DNA of 64,000 bases, taken from positions 4,313,448 through 4,377,447 of the forward strand of contig NZ_CP102286.1 in assembly GCF_025151215.1 (NCBI RefSeq), given 5' to 3'. The stretch is from Parabacteroides merdae ATCC 43184. Lineage in GTDB: Bacteria; Bacteroidota; Bacteroidia; Bacteroidales; Tannerellaceae. The stretch's first letter is position 1. Each line of letters starts with the position of its first letter. Position numbers and translations under genes: made by a program. A model generated the notes under the pieces. That model was not told the DNA's origin, ran no database searches, and worked only from the letters and a program-made list of their open reading frames with translations. Shown here one piece after another: positions 56,626 to 64,000 of the stretch.

Positions 56626-58107
56626 CTATTTCCAGGATTTTAAAATGTCGCGTTTGCAGACACTCAGACTGAACCCGACGTTATCCCCATAGAGTGAACC
56701 TGCATCTGCGGCCACAGCTCCTGTGAATTCCCAACCTTGCAGGCGTGGATGGTGATATTTGACTTCCACCTGTCCGGAATTGCTTCTTTTGTTATTCAGA
56801 AACGGGGCGTAAGGTTTTCCCCAGCTATTCATGAGTGTGTATCTGAGGCGATAGGAAACCATTGGCGACAGGTCTCCTTCAAATGCCAAATGCCAGGCAC
56901 GTACACGTGTATTCTTGAAATCTATATCCCCGTTCGTATTGTATTGGGGGGAAGTCAGAAGCGGTGATCCTATACCTTGTCCGAAATAGGAAGAACCGGT
57001 TATGTATTCTATATTATTGTAATAATCATCTCCGCCACCACCCGGACCTTGATATTTGTCATGATCGAAGATGATAAAATGGAACGGTCCGCTCTGATTG
57101 CGGGTGACCAAATATTCCGTTACAACCTTTTTTAGCCAGGGAAGGCGTGGCAAATCCAACTGTGCTCCCCAAAGTCCGTCTGTCCCGTTCACGAATATCA
57201 TTCCGGATTTATCTTCGAAATAATGCTGATGATAAGCTGCCAGTTTCCAGTTCGGCATCGTATATTCCAGTTTGAAATCGTACGAACCGAAATGATTGCC
57301 AAGCACGTTGACCTGGTCCGACAGAGTTGCATTGTCTCCGCCTTCGCTACCACAAACTACCCGGATAAAATCTTTCAGGGAGTGAGGTTGTACACCTATT
57401 CTCGGATTGCTGGATGTTCCACCCCATTGCGCCCAGTGTTGCACGCCGATAATACCGGAAAGCGGGAATTTGTTTTGCGTGTCCTTGATGCGGACGTAAA
57501 AAGATTTATGATGCCAAAGGACGTTCTTTATATAGGTTTGTTTTCCATTGGAGAAATCTTCCAGATATTTGGTATCGAAAGACTTGCCTACCGCAAAATC
57601 TCCTTTCACCTGCATCCAACCCTTTGTGAGCGGAACGACGGTGAATTCCGGCATACTCAGTTTTATTTCCGGAATCGGGCGTGCGTTGGAGGAGAGAACC
57701 ATGTCACCGGAACTAAGGGAATGATCCCAAAGCGAATGCCGGTTTTCTTTGCTCCCCACACTCAGAAGCATACTTTTATATCCTAACTCGGCATATATCT
57801 GTTGGATATACACATTACGGTAACGGGGTACGACAGCTACAATGTCCAGCCCTGCACTCCAGCGAAATCCCTTTCCAAAATGTTGTTGATGAAAAACTCC
57901 AGCGTTGAGATAGCCGTTATTGGCGTCTAGGGGAACTACCCCGTACCGATTGCTCACCATCCAGAACGGAGTTGTCGATCCGCTGCTGGCCGATCCGAAA
58001 ACTTCGGCTTTATATGAGGTTGCATCTTCTGCTTCTTCCGTCTGTGCAAAAGTATTTGCAGCATGGAGAAGAGTGGCAACTGCAATGATTGTCTGTAAGG
58101 CTTTCAT
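56626..58107 (-). CDS. Capsule assembly Wzi family protein
   Basis: This 493-residue protein has a signal peptide (MKALQTIIAVATLLHAANTFAQ) and a repeated amphipathic-strand barrel. It carries landmarks of the Bacteroidota Wzi family: FWMVSNRYGVVPLDANNGYLNAG near residue 48, GSKENRHSLWDHSLSSGDMVLSSNARPIPEIKL near 118, and FDHDKYQGPGGGGDDYYNN near 345. Wzi in other bacteria holds capsule at the outer membrane. No capsule genes are nearby, so its ligand here is uncertain. A minus-strand TACCTTTG box lies at 58129-58136. Confidence 0.87.
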   Translation of the reverse strand: MKALQTIIAVATLLHAANTFAQTEEAEDATSYKAEVFGSASSGSTTPFWMVSNRYGVVPLDANNGYLNAGVFHQQHFGKGFRWSAGLDIVAVVPRYRNVYIQQIYAELGYKSMLLSVGSKENRHSLWDHSLSSGDMVLSSNARPIPEIKLSMPEFTVVPLTKGWMQVKGDFAVGKSFDTKYLEDFSNGKQTYIKNVLWHHKSFYVRIKDTQNKFPLSGIIGVQHWAQWGGTSSNPRIGVQPHSLKDFIRVVCGSEGGDNATLSDQVNVLGNHFGSYDFKLEYTMPNWKLAAYHQHYFEDKSGMIFVNGTDGLWGAQLDLPRLPWLKKVVTEYLVTRNQSGPFHFIIFDHDKYQGPGGGGDDYYNNIEYITGSSYFGQGIGSPLLTSPQYNTNGDIDFKNTRVRAWHLAFEGDLSPMVSYRLRYTLMNSWGKPYAPFLNNKRSNSGQVEVKYHHPRLQGWEFTGAVAADAGSLYGDNVGFSLSVCKRDILKSWK

Positions 58108-58219
58108 TCCATATTTATTTTAACCGGACAAAGGTAAGGATTAAAACTTACCGGCCGATATCTCATTTCGAAAAGAAGTATAAGCATTCTGAAAATACAA
58201 ATATCAGAATAATCAATGT

Positions 58220-59221
58220 TTATTTTCCCGGCAACCAGTCGAACACTGTGCGATATACATGGTCGCGCGAGTCTTTTTCAGAGAGTATCAAGTCATGAAT
58301 CCCGTTCTGTATCGTGTCGCGTGTAACATAATTGCCTAATTTCTGTCCGTATTTTTGAATATCGTGTATGTCCAGCACGATGTCGGAAGACAGATATTCG
58401 TTATTCCATTCTTTTGTTTCCGGGAACGACTTGTTTGACGAAATCACCAGTACCGGACAGTCCAGGCCGATCCCTTTCTGCACTGTTTTCTGCGCTTCTT
58501 GTATGGCGTTTATCCATCCGGCTTTTTTCGGATGGCCGTTAATCATCTTCCAGTCCGTATTATATACCCATTCCCCTTTGAATTGTTTGAGCAGACTATG
58601 AGCATACGAAGCATCCCCGTATCCTTGTACGGTCAGGTTGGGAAATAGTTTCCCTATACAGGAAACTACAGGGATCACGATTTTTTCCATCATCCATCCG
58701 AAATTCCAGTCCAGAAAGGGACTGTTCAATATCAATCCGTCGACAGGAAGTTTACCTTTTTTGCTGTCCAGATAATACGGGGTAATCAATCCACCGGTAG
58801 AATGTGCCATCAGCAATATTTTGTCATTCCCCTCTTCCCTAATAATGGCAAGGGCAGTATCGAGGTCTGCAAAATACTCTTTCAAGCTTTTGCAGAAGAA
58901 AGGATTCTGGTTCGGCAGTATCGAGCGTCCGTACTTGCGGAGGTCCATAGCATAAAAGTTATAACCGTGGGCATTCACGCTGTCACCCAATTGTTTCTGA
59001 AAAAAATAGTCATTGTAGCCATGTATATACAAGATTGCCTGTTTGGTCTCCGGTAACTGTGGCTTCTTGACAAGCGTGCAGACGACTTTCCCCTCGTAGT
59101 CATCTGGCATCTGAATGGTCCGGCGCAGATAATTATCGCCCAGTATGTCCGGGACGTATTGAGCGTAAATTGTAGATATGAAGAGCAGTGATAAGATTGT
59201 AAAATATAGTTTTCGTGTCAT
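58220..59221 (-). CDS. Secreted alpha/beta hydrolase
   Basis: The protein has 333 residues from ATG 59221; an ATG at 59251 would spoil the signal peptide MTRKLYFTILSLLFISTIYAQ. The alpha/beta fold shows the oxyanion strand AILYIHGYNDYFFQ (about 75-88), nucleophile Ser in LMAHSTGGLI (about 150) and a late His in IQNGIHDLILSE (about 310). It is a monoglyceride-lipase/serine-aminopeptidase-like member acting in the periplasm or at the surface. Its substrate is unknown. A minus-strand TATCTTTG box is at 59284-59291. Confidence 0.87.
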   Translation of the reverse strand: MTRKLYFTILSLLFISTIYAQYVPDILGDNYLRRTIQMPDDYEGKVVCTLVKKPQLPETKQAILYIHGYNDYFFQKQLGDSVNAHGYNFYAMDLRKYGRSILPNQNPFFCKSLKEYFADLDTALAIIREEGNDKILLMAHSTGGLITPYYLDSKKGKLPVDGLILNSPFLDWNFGWMMEKIVIPVVSCIGKLFPNLTVQGYGDASYAHSLLKQFKGEWVYNTDWKMINGHPKKAGWINAIQEAQKTVQKGIGLDCPVLVISSNKSFPETKEWNNEYLSSDIVLDIHDIQKYGQKLGNYVTRDTIQNGIHDLILSEKDSRDHVYRTVFDWLPGK

Positions 59222-59451
59222 ATCGTTTTTAATTTCTTTATTATAACGCATTCGTCCTGATGTTTGTTGCAGATAACCGATTGCAAAGATATCGATTTTT
59301 ATGAATTCGTATTGGTCGCTCTACCTGTTTTCATTATCAATGACAACACGAAGGTAGGGCTTCGCAACAGGCAGGAATACGTTTTTGGGAATATCGGCGA
59401 AGATCGGTGCGGTAACAGGTAGGAAAAGGTAGAATATAGATGCCATTATGT

Positions 59452-59482
59452 TTTGAATATCATTAATTATTGCTTATCTTTA
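59452..59482 (+). promoter_or_regulatory. Promoter of the DUF4248 gene
   Basis: TTTG (59452-59455), 19-nt spacer, TATCTTTA (59475-59482), one base off consensus. It shows that translation must begin downstream of 59490. Confidence 0.6.
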
Positions 59483-59497
59483 CGGGACGATAAAACG

Positions 59498-59683
59498 ATG
59501 GGGATTACGATGATGAATGAATTCGAAGTCAGGAGTTACGGGGGGGAGGAATTGGCGGTCCTTTACGGTTCTGATTTGATGCCGGTATCGGCAGGGAAAC
59601 GGTTGTCCAAATGGGTAGGGGTAAACCCGGAGCTAAAGACAGAGCTACAGGGAAACGATTGGAGGAAAGGGAAGAAGATGTAG
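59498..59683 (+). CDS. DUF4248 family protein
   Basis: This 61-residue protein from ATG 59498 could start as late as 59513. It reads MNEFEVRSYGGEELAVLYGSDLMPVSAGKRLSKWVGVNPELKTEL, the DUF4248 pattern of small basic Bacteroidota proteins. The family is often found beside VapE/primase-like genes on integrated elements. No such partner is here; instead five 22-bp repeats and an A/T-only stretch follow. It may be the leftover of a lost element. The function is unknown. Confidence 0.75.
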   Translation: MGITMMNEFEVRSYGGEELAVLYGSDLMPVSAGKRLSKWVGVNPELKTELQGNDWRKGKKM

Positions 59684-59731
59684 ACTCCCCCTACAGGTGA
59701 GGACGATCGTGCAATATCCGGGTGAGCCTTG

Positions 59732-59841
59732 AAATAAGGGACTTCTGTGTACGAAACAAGGGACTTTGGCGTGTCAAACCAAGAAGTTCGGGAGGTAAAA
59801 GACCGGACTTCCGGATGCGAAAGAAGGGATTTTTCTCATTC
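59732..59841. repeat. Five degenerate 22-bp direct repeats (iteron-like)
   Basis: Units begin AAA(T/C/A/G) at 59732, 59754, 59776, 59797 and 59820 (lengths 22, 22, 21, 23 and 22). The core AAGGGACTT is clear in units 1, 2 and 5 and decayed in 3 and 4. An A/T-only run of 29 nt follows at 59886-59914. The rest of the gap to 60199 contains no gene I can recognise. Confidence 0.72.
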
Positions 59842-60199
59842 CTGTCGTGTCTATGCCGGTTTAAAGGGGTACAAGGAAATGAGCCTATATATATTATTAA
59901 TATATTTATTTTAAGATGTAGGATTGAACCACAATGAACGGAAAACCTCTGTAAGCTACTTGTAATGAGTTGTTTATATTGAGTCATTGACTGCACCGTT
60001 TTTATTAGAGGTGAACTGTTTGGTTTAGAGCCTGTTTAAATTATATTCAATAATAATCTTATAGTAGGCAATTTAATCATTTCCTCTGCCGGATAAAACG
60101 TTAATTCATGGCTTCGGCAGAGTTTTCTATTCTGATTTGCTACTGAGCTTACTAGGATAAACATAATTGAGGTTGCTCTGAAAAGATAAAAGTTTTTGT

Positions 60200-60230
60200 T
60201 TGCAGAATAAAAAAAAGTTCCTACCTTTGC
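60200..60230 (+). promoter_or_regulatory. Promoter of rpsF-rpsR-rplI
   Basis: TTTG (60200-60203), 19-nt spacer, TACCTTTG (60223-60230), 44 nt ahead of rpsF. Confidence 0.8.
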
Positions 60231-60273
60231 ACCGCAAAAAATATTTAGTAATAACAATACAAAACAGCGTTTT

Positions 60274-60627
60274 ATGAACAATTACGAAACCGTTTTCATT
60301 TTGACTCCCGTTTTGTCTGACGCTCAGATGAAGGAAGCGGTAGAAAAATTCACGAACCTCCTGAAAGAACAGGGTGCTGAAATCGTGAACGAAGAAAATT
60401 GGGGTTTGCGCAAATTAGCTTATCCTATCGACAAGAAAACAACAGGCTTCTACCAGTTGGTTGAATTCAAAGCAAATCCGGAAACAATCGCTACACTGGA
60501 AATTAACTTCCGTCGTGATGAACGTGTGATTCGCTTCCTGACTTTCCGCCAGGACAAATATGCAGCAGAATATGCAGCAAAGAGAAGAAGTTTGAAATCA
60601 TCTAAAGAAACAGTAAAGGAGAATTAA
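60274..60627 (+). CDS. rpsF: 30S ribosomal protein S6
   Basis: This 117-residue protein starts [26 protein letters not shown], the S6 start; [23 protein letters not shown] and [13 protein letters not shown] complete the fold. It binds 16S rRNA with S18, encoded 2 nt downstream. It leads the conserved S6-S18-L9 operon. Confidence 0.97.
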   Translation: MNNYETVFILTPVLSDAQMKEAVEKFTNLLKEQGAEIVNEENWGLRKLAYPIDKKTTGFYQLVEFKANPETIATLEINFRRDERVIRFLTFRQDKYAAEYAAKRRSLKSSKETVKEN

Positions 60628-60629
60628 TC

Positions 60630-60899
60630 ATGGCAGCAACTCAATCAGAAATCAGATATTTGACTCCGCCTTCAGTAGACGTTAAAAAGAAAAAATATTG
60701 CCGTTTCAAAAAGAATGGCATCAAGTATATCGATTACAAAGATCCTGAATTCTTGAAGAAATTCCTGAACGAACAGGGTAAGATTCTTCCGCGTCGTATC
60801 ACTGGTACTTCTTTGAAATTCCAGCGTCGTGTCGCTCAGGCTGTTAAAAGAGCTCGTCATTTGGCGTTGCTTCCTTACGTAACCGATTTAATGAAATAA
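60630..60899 (+). CDS. rpsR: 30S ribosomal protein S18
   Basis: This 89-residue basic protein has [61 protein letters not shown], the full S18 core. It pairs with S6 on the 30S platform. The gap to rpsF is 2 nt and to rplI 21 nt, which places it inside the operon. Confidence 0.97.
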   Translation: MAATQSEIRYLTPPSVDVKKKKYCRFKKNGIKYIDYKDPEFLKKFLNEQGKILPRRITGTSLKFQRRVAQAVKRARHLALLPYVTDLMK

Positions 60900-60920
60900 T
60901 AAAAAGAGAGGAGACAGAAT

Positions 60921-61364
60921 ATGCAAGTTATTTTGAAAGAAGACGTAATCAACTTAGGTTACAAGGACGATATCGTAACGGTTAAAGACGGTTACGGACG
61001 TAACTTTCTAATCCCCACGGGTAAAGCAGTTATCGCATCTGAGTCTGCAAAGAAAGTATTGGCTGAAAACTTGAAACAACGTGCTCACAAGTTGGCTAAG
61101 ATCAAAGAAGATGCTCAGGCTTTGGCTGCTAAGTTGGAAGGCGTTGCCCTGACAATCGGTGCTAAGACAAGCTCTACAGGTACGATCTTCGGTTCTGTAA
61201 CGAATATCCAAGTGGCTGATGCATTGGCAAAAGCCGGTTTCGAAGTAGACCGTAAGATTATCTATATCAAGGAATCTGTTAAGGAAGTTGGCAATTACAA
61301 AGCTACCTTGAAACTTCACAAAGAAGTATCGGTAGAAGTTCCTTTTGAAGTAGTTTCTGAATAA
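60921..61364 (+). CDS. rplI: 50S ribosomal protein L9
   Basis: This 147-residue protein has the L9 N-domain [36 protein letters not shown], the long connecting helix (about 40-75) and a C-domain ending [14 protein letters not shown]. It is the last gene of the operon and is followed by a strong terminator. Confidence 0.97.
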   Translation: MQVILKEDVINLGYKDDIVTVKDGYGRNFLIPTGKAVIASESAKKVLAENLKQRAHKLAKIKEDAQALAAKLEGVALTIGAKTSSTGTIFGSVTNIQVADALAKAGFEVDRKIIYIKESVKEVGNYKATLKLHKEVSVEVPFEVVSE

Positions 61365-61388
61365 TCCTATACCGGATCTATAAAATGG

Positions 61389-61420
61389 AAAGGGCGATTC
61401 CTTGCGAATTGCCCTTTTTT
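61389..61420 (+). terminator. Terminator of the S6-S18-L9 operon
   Basis: AAGGGCGATTC pairs with GAATTGCCCTT with one mismatch around CTTGC, followed by a run of T. Confidence 0.85.
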
Positions 61421-61458
61421 TATTTCAGATCAGCCCAGTTTAACTCATCAAAAAACAT

Positions 61459-61466
61459 TACATTTG
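61459..61466 (+). promoter_or_regulatory. -7 box of the amidase gene
   Basis: TACATTTG, with the RNA start expected near 61473. This leaves GTG 61493 as the first usable start of the amidase; the -33 box is poor. Confidence 0.5.
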
Positions 61467-61492
61467 TCCCGAATTTGCAAGAAATTTTTAAA

Positions 61493-62698
61493 GTGGTAAA
61501 AAGAACTTTTCTATATATCAATTTGGTGATAGCCCTGTTTTTTGTTTTACCTGTGTCGCAGGCAAAGGAAAAGACGTTTACGGTGGTGATCGATGCCGGG
61601 CATGGGGGGAAAGACCCTGGTGCGCGTGGTTCGTCCATCAATGAAAAGGCTATTAATCTGGCGGTAGCTCTTAGGCTCGGTAGCCTGATATCGGAAAAGC
61701 ATGATGATGTGAAAGTCATTTATACACGCAAAACGGATGTCTTCATCGAATTGGACGAGAGAGCGAATATCGCCAACCGGAATAAGGCGGACCTGTTTAT
61801 CTCCATTCATACGAATGCGGTGAAGAGAGGCAGTTCCGTATCGGGAACGGAGACTTATACATTAGGTTTGGCCCGTACGGATGAGAATCTGGAAGTCGCT
61901 ATGCGCGAAAACTCAGCAATCCTTTTGGAAGATAATTATCTGCAGAAGTATGAAGGTTTCGATCCGACTTCTTCCGAATCGTATATTATTTTCGAATTTA
62001 TGCAGAATAAGCATATGGAGCAGAGCATTAGCCTGGCTTCGGAGGTGCAGAAATGTTTTGCTTCGGCCAAGCGTAATAACAGGGGAGTGCGGCAGGCGGG
62101 TTTCCTTGTGCTGCGTAAGACGAGCATGCCGAGTATTCTTGTGGAATTAGGGTATATCTCGAATCCTGCGGAAGAACGCTTCATGAGAACGAAGGAAGGG
62201 CAAAACAAACTGGCAACCGCCATTTATAATGCTTTTACAAAATATAAGTGGGAGTATGACCGCAAGCGCGGTGCGTTGGCGGGAAATGCAAGTGCTGCTC
62301 CTATATTGGAAGTTGCAGATAATATTGATGATAATCAACCGATTTCTGCGCCTCCTGGAAGCGAAGAGTATATTCGCCAAAAGAACAAGATGGAGGAGTC
62401 CAACCAGAGTCGCGTGTCTAAGTCGGCAGTCTCCGCGAAGCAAGCGGGTCGGGTTAAAAAGGGGCAAACGATTTATAAAATACAAATACTTACCTCGGAT
62501 AAAAAACTTTCTTCCGGTTCTAAATTGTTTAAAGGATATAAGAATGTCGATTACTTTATTGAGAAAGGCATTTACAAGTATACATACGGCGAGACGACAA
62601 GTTTCGATTCTATCCGCAAGTTGCGCCGGCAGGTAGCGAAAGATTTTAAGGACGCTTTTATAGTCGCCTTTAAAGATGGAAAGAAAGTGAAATATTGA
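61493..62698 (+). CDS. N-acetylmuramoyl-L-alanine amidase with SPOR-like tail
   Basis: The enzyme has 401 residues from GTG 61493. The frame is open further up but runs through the rplI terminator, so the longer start is rejected. A signal segment (RTFLYINLVIALFFVLPVSQA) precedes an Amidase_3 domain (about 28-250) with VVIDAGHGGKDPGARG, SIHTNA and VELGYISNPAEE, which supply the zinc His/Glu/His set and catalytic Glu. A Ser/Lys-rich linker leads to a SPOR-like domain (about 325-401, IYKIQILTSDKKL). It splits septal peptidoglycan in cell separation. The MCE gene follows 37 nt later. Confidence 0.92.
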   Translation: MVKRTFLYINLVIALFFVLPVSQAKEKTFTVVIDAGHGGKDPGARGSSINEKAINLAVALRLGSLISEKHDDVKVIYTRKTDVFIELDERANIANRNKADLFISIHTNAVKRGSSVSGTETYTLGLARTDENLEVAMRENSAILLEDNYLQKYEGFDPTSSESYIIFEFMQNKHMEQSISLASEVQKCFASAKRNNRGVRQAGFLVLRKTSMPSILVELGYISNPAEERFMRTKEGQNKLATAIYNAFTKYKWEYDRKRGALAGNASAAPILEVADNIDDNQPISAPPGSEEYIRQKNKMEESNQSRVSKSAVSAKQAGRVKKGQTIYKIQILTSDKKLSSGSKLFKGYKNVDYFIEKGIYKYTYGETTSFDSIRKLRRQVAKDFKDAFIVAFKDGKKVKY

Positions 62699-62735
62699 TA
62701 GTAACAGAATTTATATTTATATATACAGAGAAGAA

Positions 62736-63620
62736 ATGAAAAATGTATTCACCAAAGAAGCAAAGATCGGACTTGTGTCTATAGTCAGTCTGGCATTGCT
62801 ATATTTAGGAATTAATTATTTGAAAGGGATCAATCTGTTTAAACCGACAAATCATTATGTGGTGGCTTGTACGAATGTAAAGGGAGTGACGGTTTCGAGT
62901 CCTGTATTTGTAGAAGGTTTTAAAGTCGGTCTGGTGCGTGAGATAGTTTATGACTATGATGCCGTCGATAAGATTTCGATCGATATCAGCCTGGAGGACC
63001 ACATGAAAATTAATAAAGGCAGTTATATCACGATTGTAAACAGCTTCCTCGGTGGCGGTGAATTGCATATCCATCTGAACAAGTATGTGGACGACTATCT
63101 GAAGCCTGGTGATACGATCGAGGGGAGGATGGAGTCGGATATGATGCAATCCGTGCAGGAAAAGATTCTCCCGCAGGTGGAACTGCTCTTGCCGAAGATC
63201 GATTCGATTCTGGGCGGTTTGCAAACGCTGGTAAATCATCCGGCATTGGCCCAGTCTTTGAATAATATAGAGACAACGACTAATAGTCTGGCTGTTTCTT
63301 CCCGCCAGCTCAACCAGATGCTAAGCAAGGATGTGCCGGGCATTATGAGCGATCTGAAGGTCATCACCGGAAACTTTGCCGATGTCAGCACGGATTTGAA
63401 AAAACTGGATCTGGCAACGACCGTGAATGCGGTGAATGCAACATTGGATAACGTGGAACAGATGACGCGTAAGCTGAACTCAAAGGATAATAGTATGGGA
63501 CTCCTGTTGAACGACCGTGCTCTTTACGATAACCTGAACAGTACGGCAGACAATGCCTCCAAGCTTTTGCTCGATTTGAGGCAGAACCCCAAAAGATATG
63601 TACATTTTTCTGTATTTTAA
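62736..63620 (+). CDS. MlaD/MCE family lipid-transport protein
   Basis: This 294-residue protein has an N-terminal membrane anchor (about 10-30, IGLVSIVSLALLYLGINYLKG). The MCE domain (about 38-125) holds VKGVTVSSPVFVEGFKVGLV and GGGELHIHL. A long alpha-helical tail (about 140-290) ends in LLLDLRQNPKRYVHFSVF, typical of Bacteroidota MlaD-like proteins. It should form a hexameric ring carrying phospholipids between the membranes. The MlaE/MlaF partners are not in the window. Confidence 0.92.
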   Translation: MKNVFTKEAKIGLVSIVSLALLYLGINYLKGINLFKPTNHYVVACTNVKGVTVSSPVFVEGFKVGLVREIVYDYDAVDKISIDISLEDHMKINKGSYITIVNSFLGGGELHIHLNKYVDDYLKPGDTIEGRMESDMMQSVQEKILPQVELLLPKIDSILGGLQTLVNHPALAQSLNNIETTTNSLAVSSRQLNQMLSKDVPGIMSDLKVITGNFADVSTDLKKLDLATTVNAVNATLDNVEQMTRKLNSKDNSMGLLLNDRALYDNLNSTADNASKLLLDLRQNPKRYVHFSVF

Positions 63621-63709
63621 GATTGCATAAGATTTGTTGTACAAATCTGTTTATTTAGAATTATTCCAATTAAACGAAAAAATATAAAATACAGAAGCTT
63701 GACTTCTAT

Positions 63710-63756
63710 AAGGCCTTTAGATTGAGAAGTATAACTGGATCGAAAGGCCTTTTTTG
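63710..63756 (+). terminator. Terminator of the amidase-MCE pair
   Basis: AAGGCCTTT pairs with AAAGGCCTT across a 24-nt loop, followed by TTTTT. Confidence 0.75.
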
Positions 63757-64000
63757 AAGTCGGTTGCCAGAGATGGCAAGGAGCTAAAGAATGCTCTTAA
63801 ACAAAGGTTTTCTGTGATTCTGATATTTTAAAATAAAGATATTCAGATTGTTGGAATTAACTGCCTGACAATAAACGGGATATTGAACAATCAAAAGTTC
63901 CAAACAAAATGATACTTTTTTTTTCGGAATTAATTTCTAAACTTTGTAGTCGTAAAAATAAAAATTGAAGTTGTAAGTAGAGTTGGGAGAGTAAAAAATC
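63757..64000. other. Gene-free window end
   Basis: No open frame of note and no DnaA box that I can see. An A/T-rich stretch with ACTTTG at about 63940-63947 may belong to a promoter of a gene beyond the window. Confidence 0.4.

Noticed and set aside
59732..59841. CRISPR array
   Set aside because: Repeats are contiguous without unique spacers and too diverged; no cas gene is present.
61385..61492. Longer N-terminus for the amidase from ATG 61385
   Set aside because: The extra codons run through the rplI terminator and the amidase promoter box, and they precede the signal sequence.
63757..64000. Chromosome origin or dnaA upstream region
   Set aside because: The gene-free A/T-rich end looked promising, but I found no DnaA boxes and the next gene is outside the window.

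Overview
The window reads as chromosomal DNA from a Bacteroidota, most likely a gut Bacteroidales close to Parabacteroides. The reasons are direct. Promoters follow the Bacteroidota pattern TTTG-N19/20-TAnnTTTG (for example 38285-38315, 39853-39883, 53052-53083, 60200-60230). Start codons lack clear Shine-Dalgarno sequences. Typical families are present: GH97, a discoidin-tailed GH43-like protein, type III glutamine synthetase, DUF3467, DUF4248, a 6-bladed beta-propeller lipoprotein, Wzi-type protein and K+-stimulated membrane pyrophosphatase. The genus is inferred from family memory, not computed.

Layout. 0-14.3 kb: the 3' part of an EF-G paralogue, a wrecked metallophosphoesterase next to its glycosyltransferase partner, then a leftward run of metY, a MATE pump, a barrel/TPR envelope pair, a NUDIX hydrolase, a ROK sugar kinase, a glyoxalase-like protein, a metallo-beta-lactamase-fold protein and purT. 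14.5-20.5 kb: a five-gene MacAB-TolC-like efflux operon behind a palindromic operator candidate. 20.6-26.6 kb: a glycan-utilisation area with one intact GH97 enzyme and remnants of a second GH97, an AraC regulator and a GH43-like enzyme. 26.7-34.4 kb: glnN, hppA, a patatin-like lipase and a cytoplasmic GH13 amylase. 34.5-38.3 kb: prs, mnmA and mtnA, with a decayed YafQ-type toxin and an SGNH hydrolase fragment in the gaps.

38.3-53.0 kb is the translation/transcription core: rpsU-xer-hpf, then tRNA-Thr, Tyr, Gly, Thr-tuf-tRNA-Trp-secE-nusG-rplKAJL-rpoBC. 53.1-59.3 kb holds an EEP-family hydrolase, an AraC regulator, DUF3467, a PlsC-type acyltransferase, a Wzi-family protein and an alpha/beta hydrolase. 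59.4-60.0 kb is a small accessory scar: a DUF4248 gene, five 22-bp direct repeats and an all-A/T stretch. 60.2-63.6 kb is rpsF-rpsR-rplI, an AmiC-type amidase with a SPOR-like tail, and an MlaD/MCE protein.

The main discoveries are scars and small regulatory structures. Several loci have lost gene starts or middles with no insertion sequence in sight, most clearly two divergent genes beheaded at one junction near 24.46 kb. Several gene gaps carry inverted repeats built from short tandem units, mostly 7 bp. A promoter starts inside a terminator hairpin ahead of the tRNA-tuf operon. An orphan promoter-terminator pair at 54.94-55.14 kb could encode a small RNA. I saw no CRISPR array, rRNA gene or intact mobile element.
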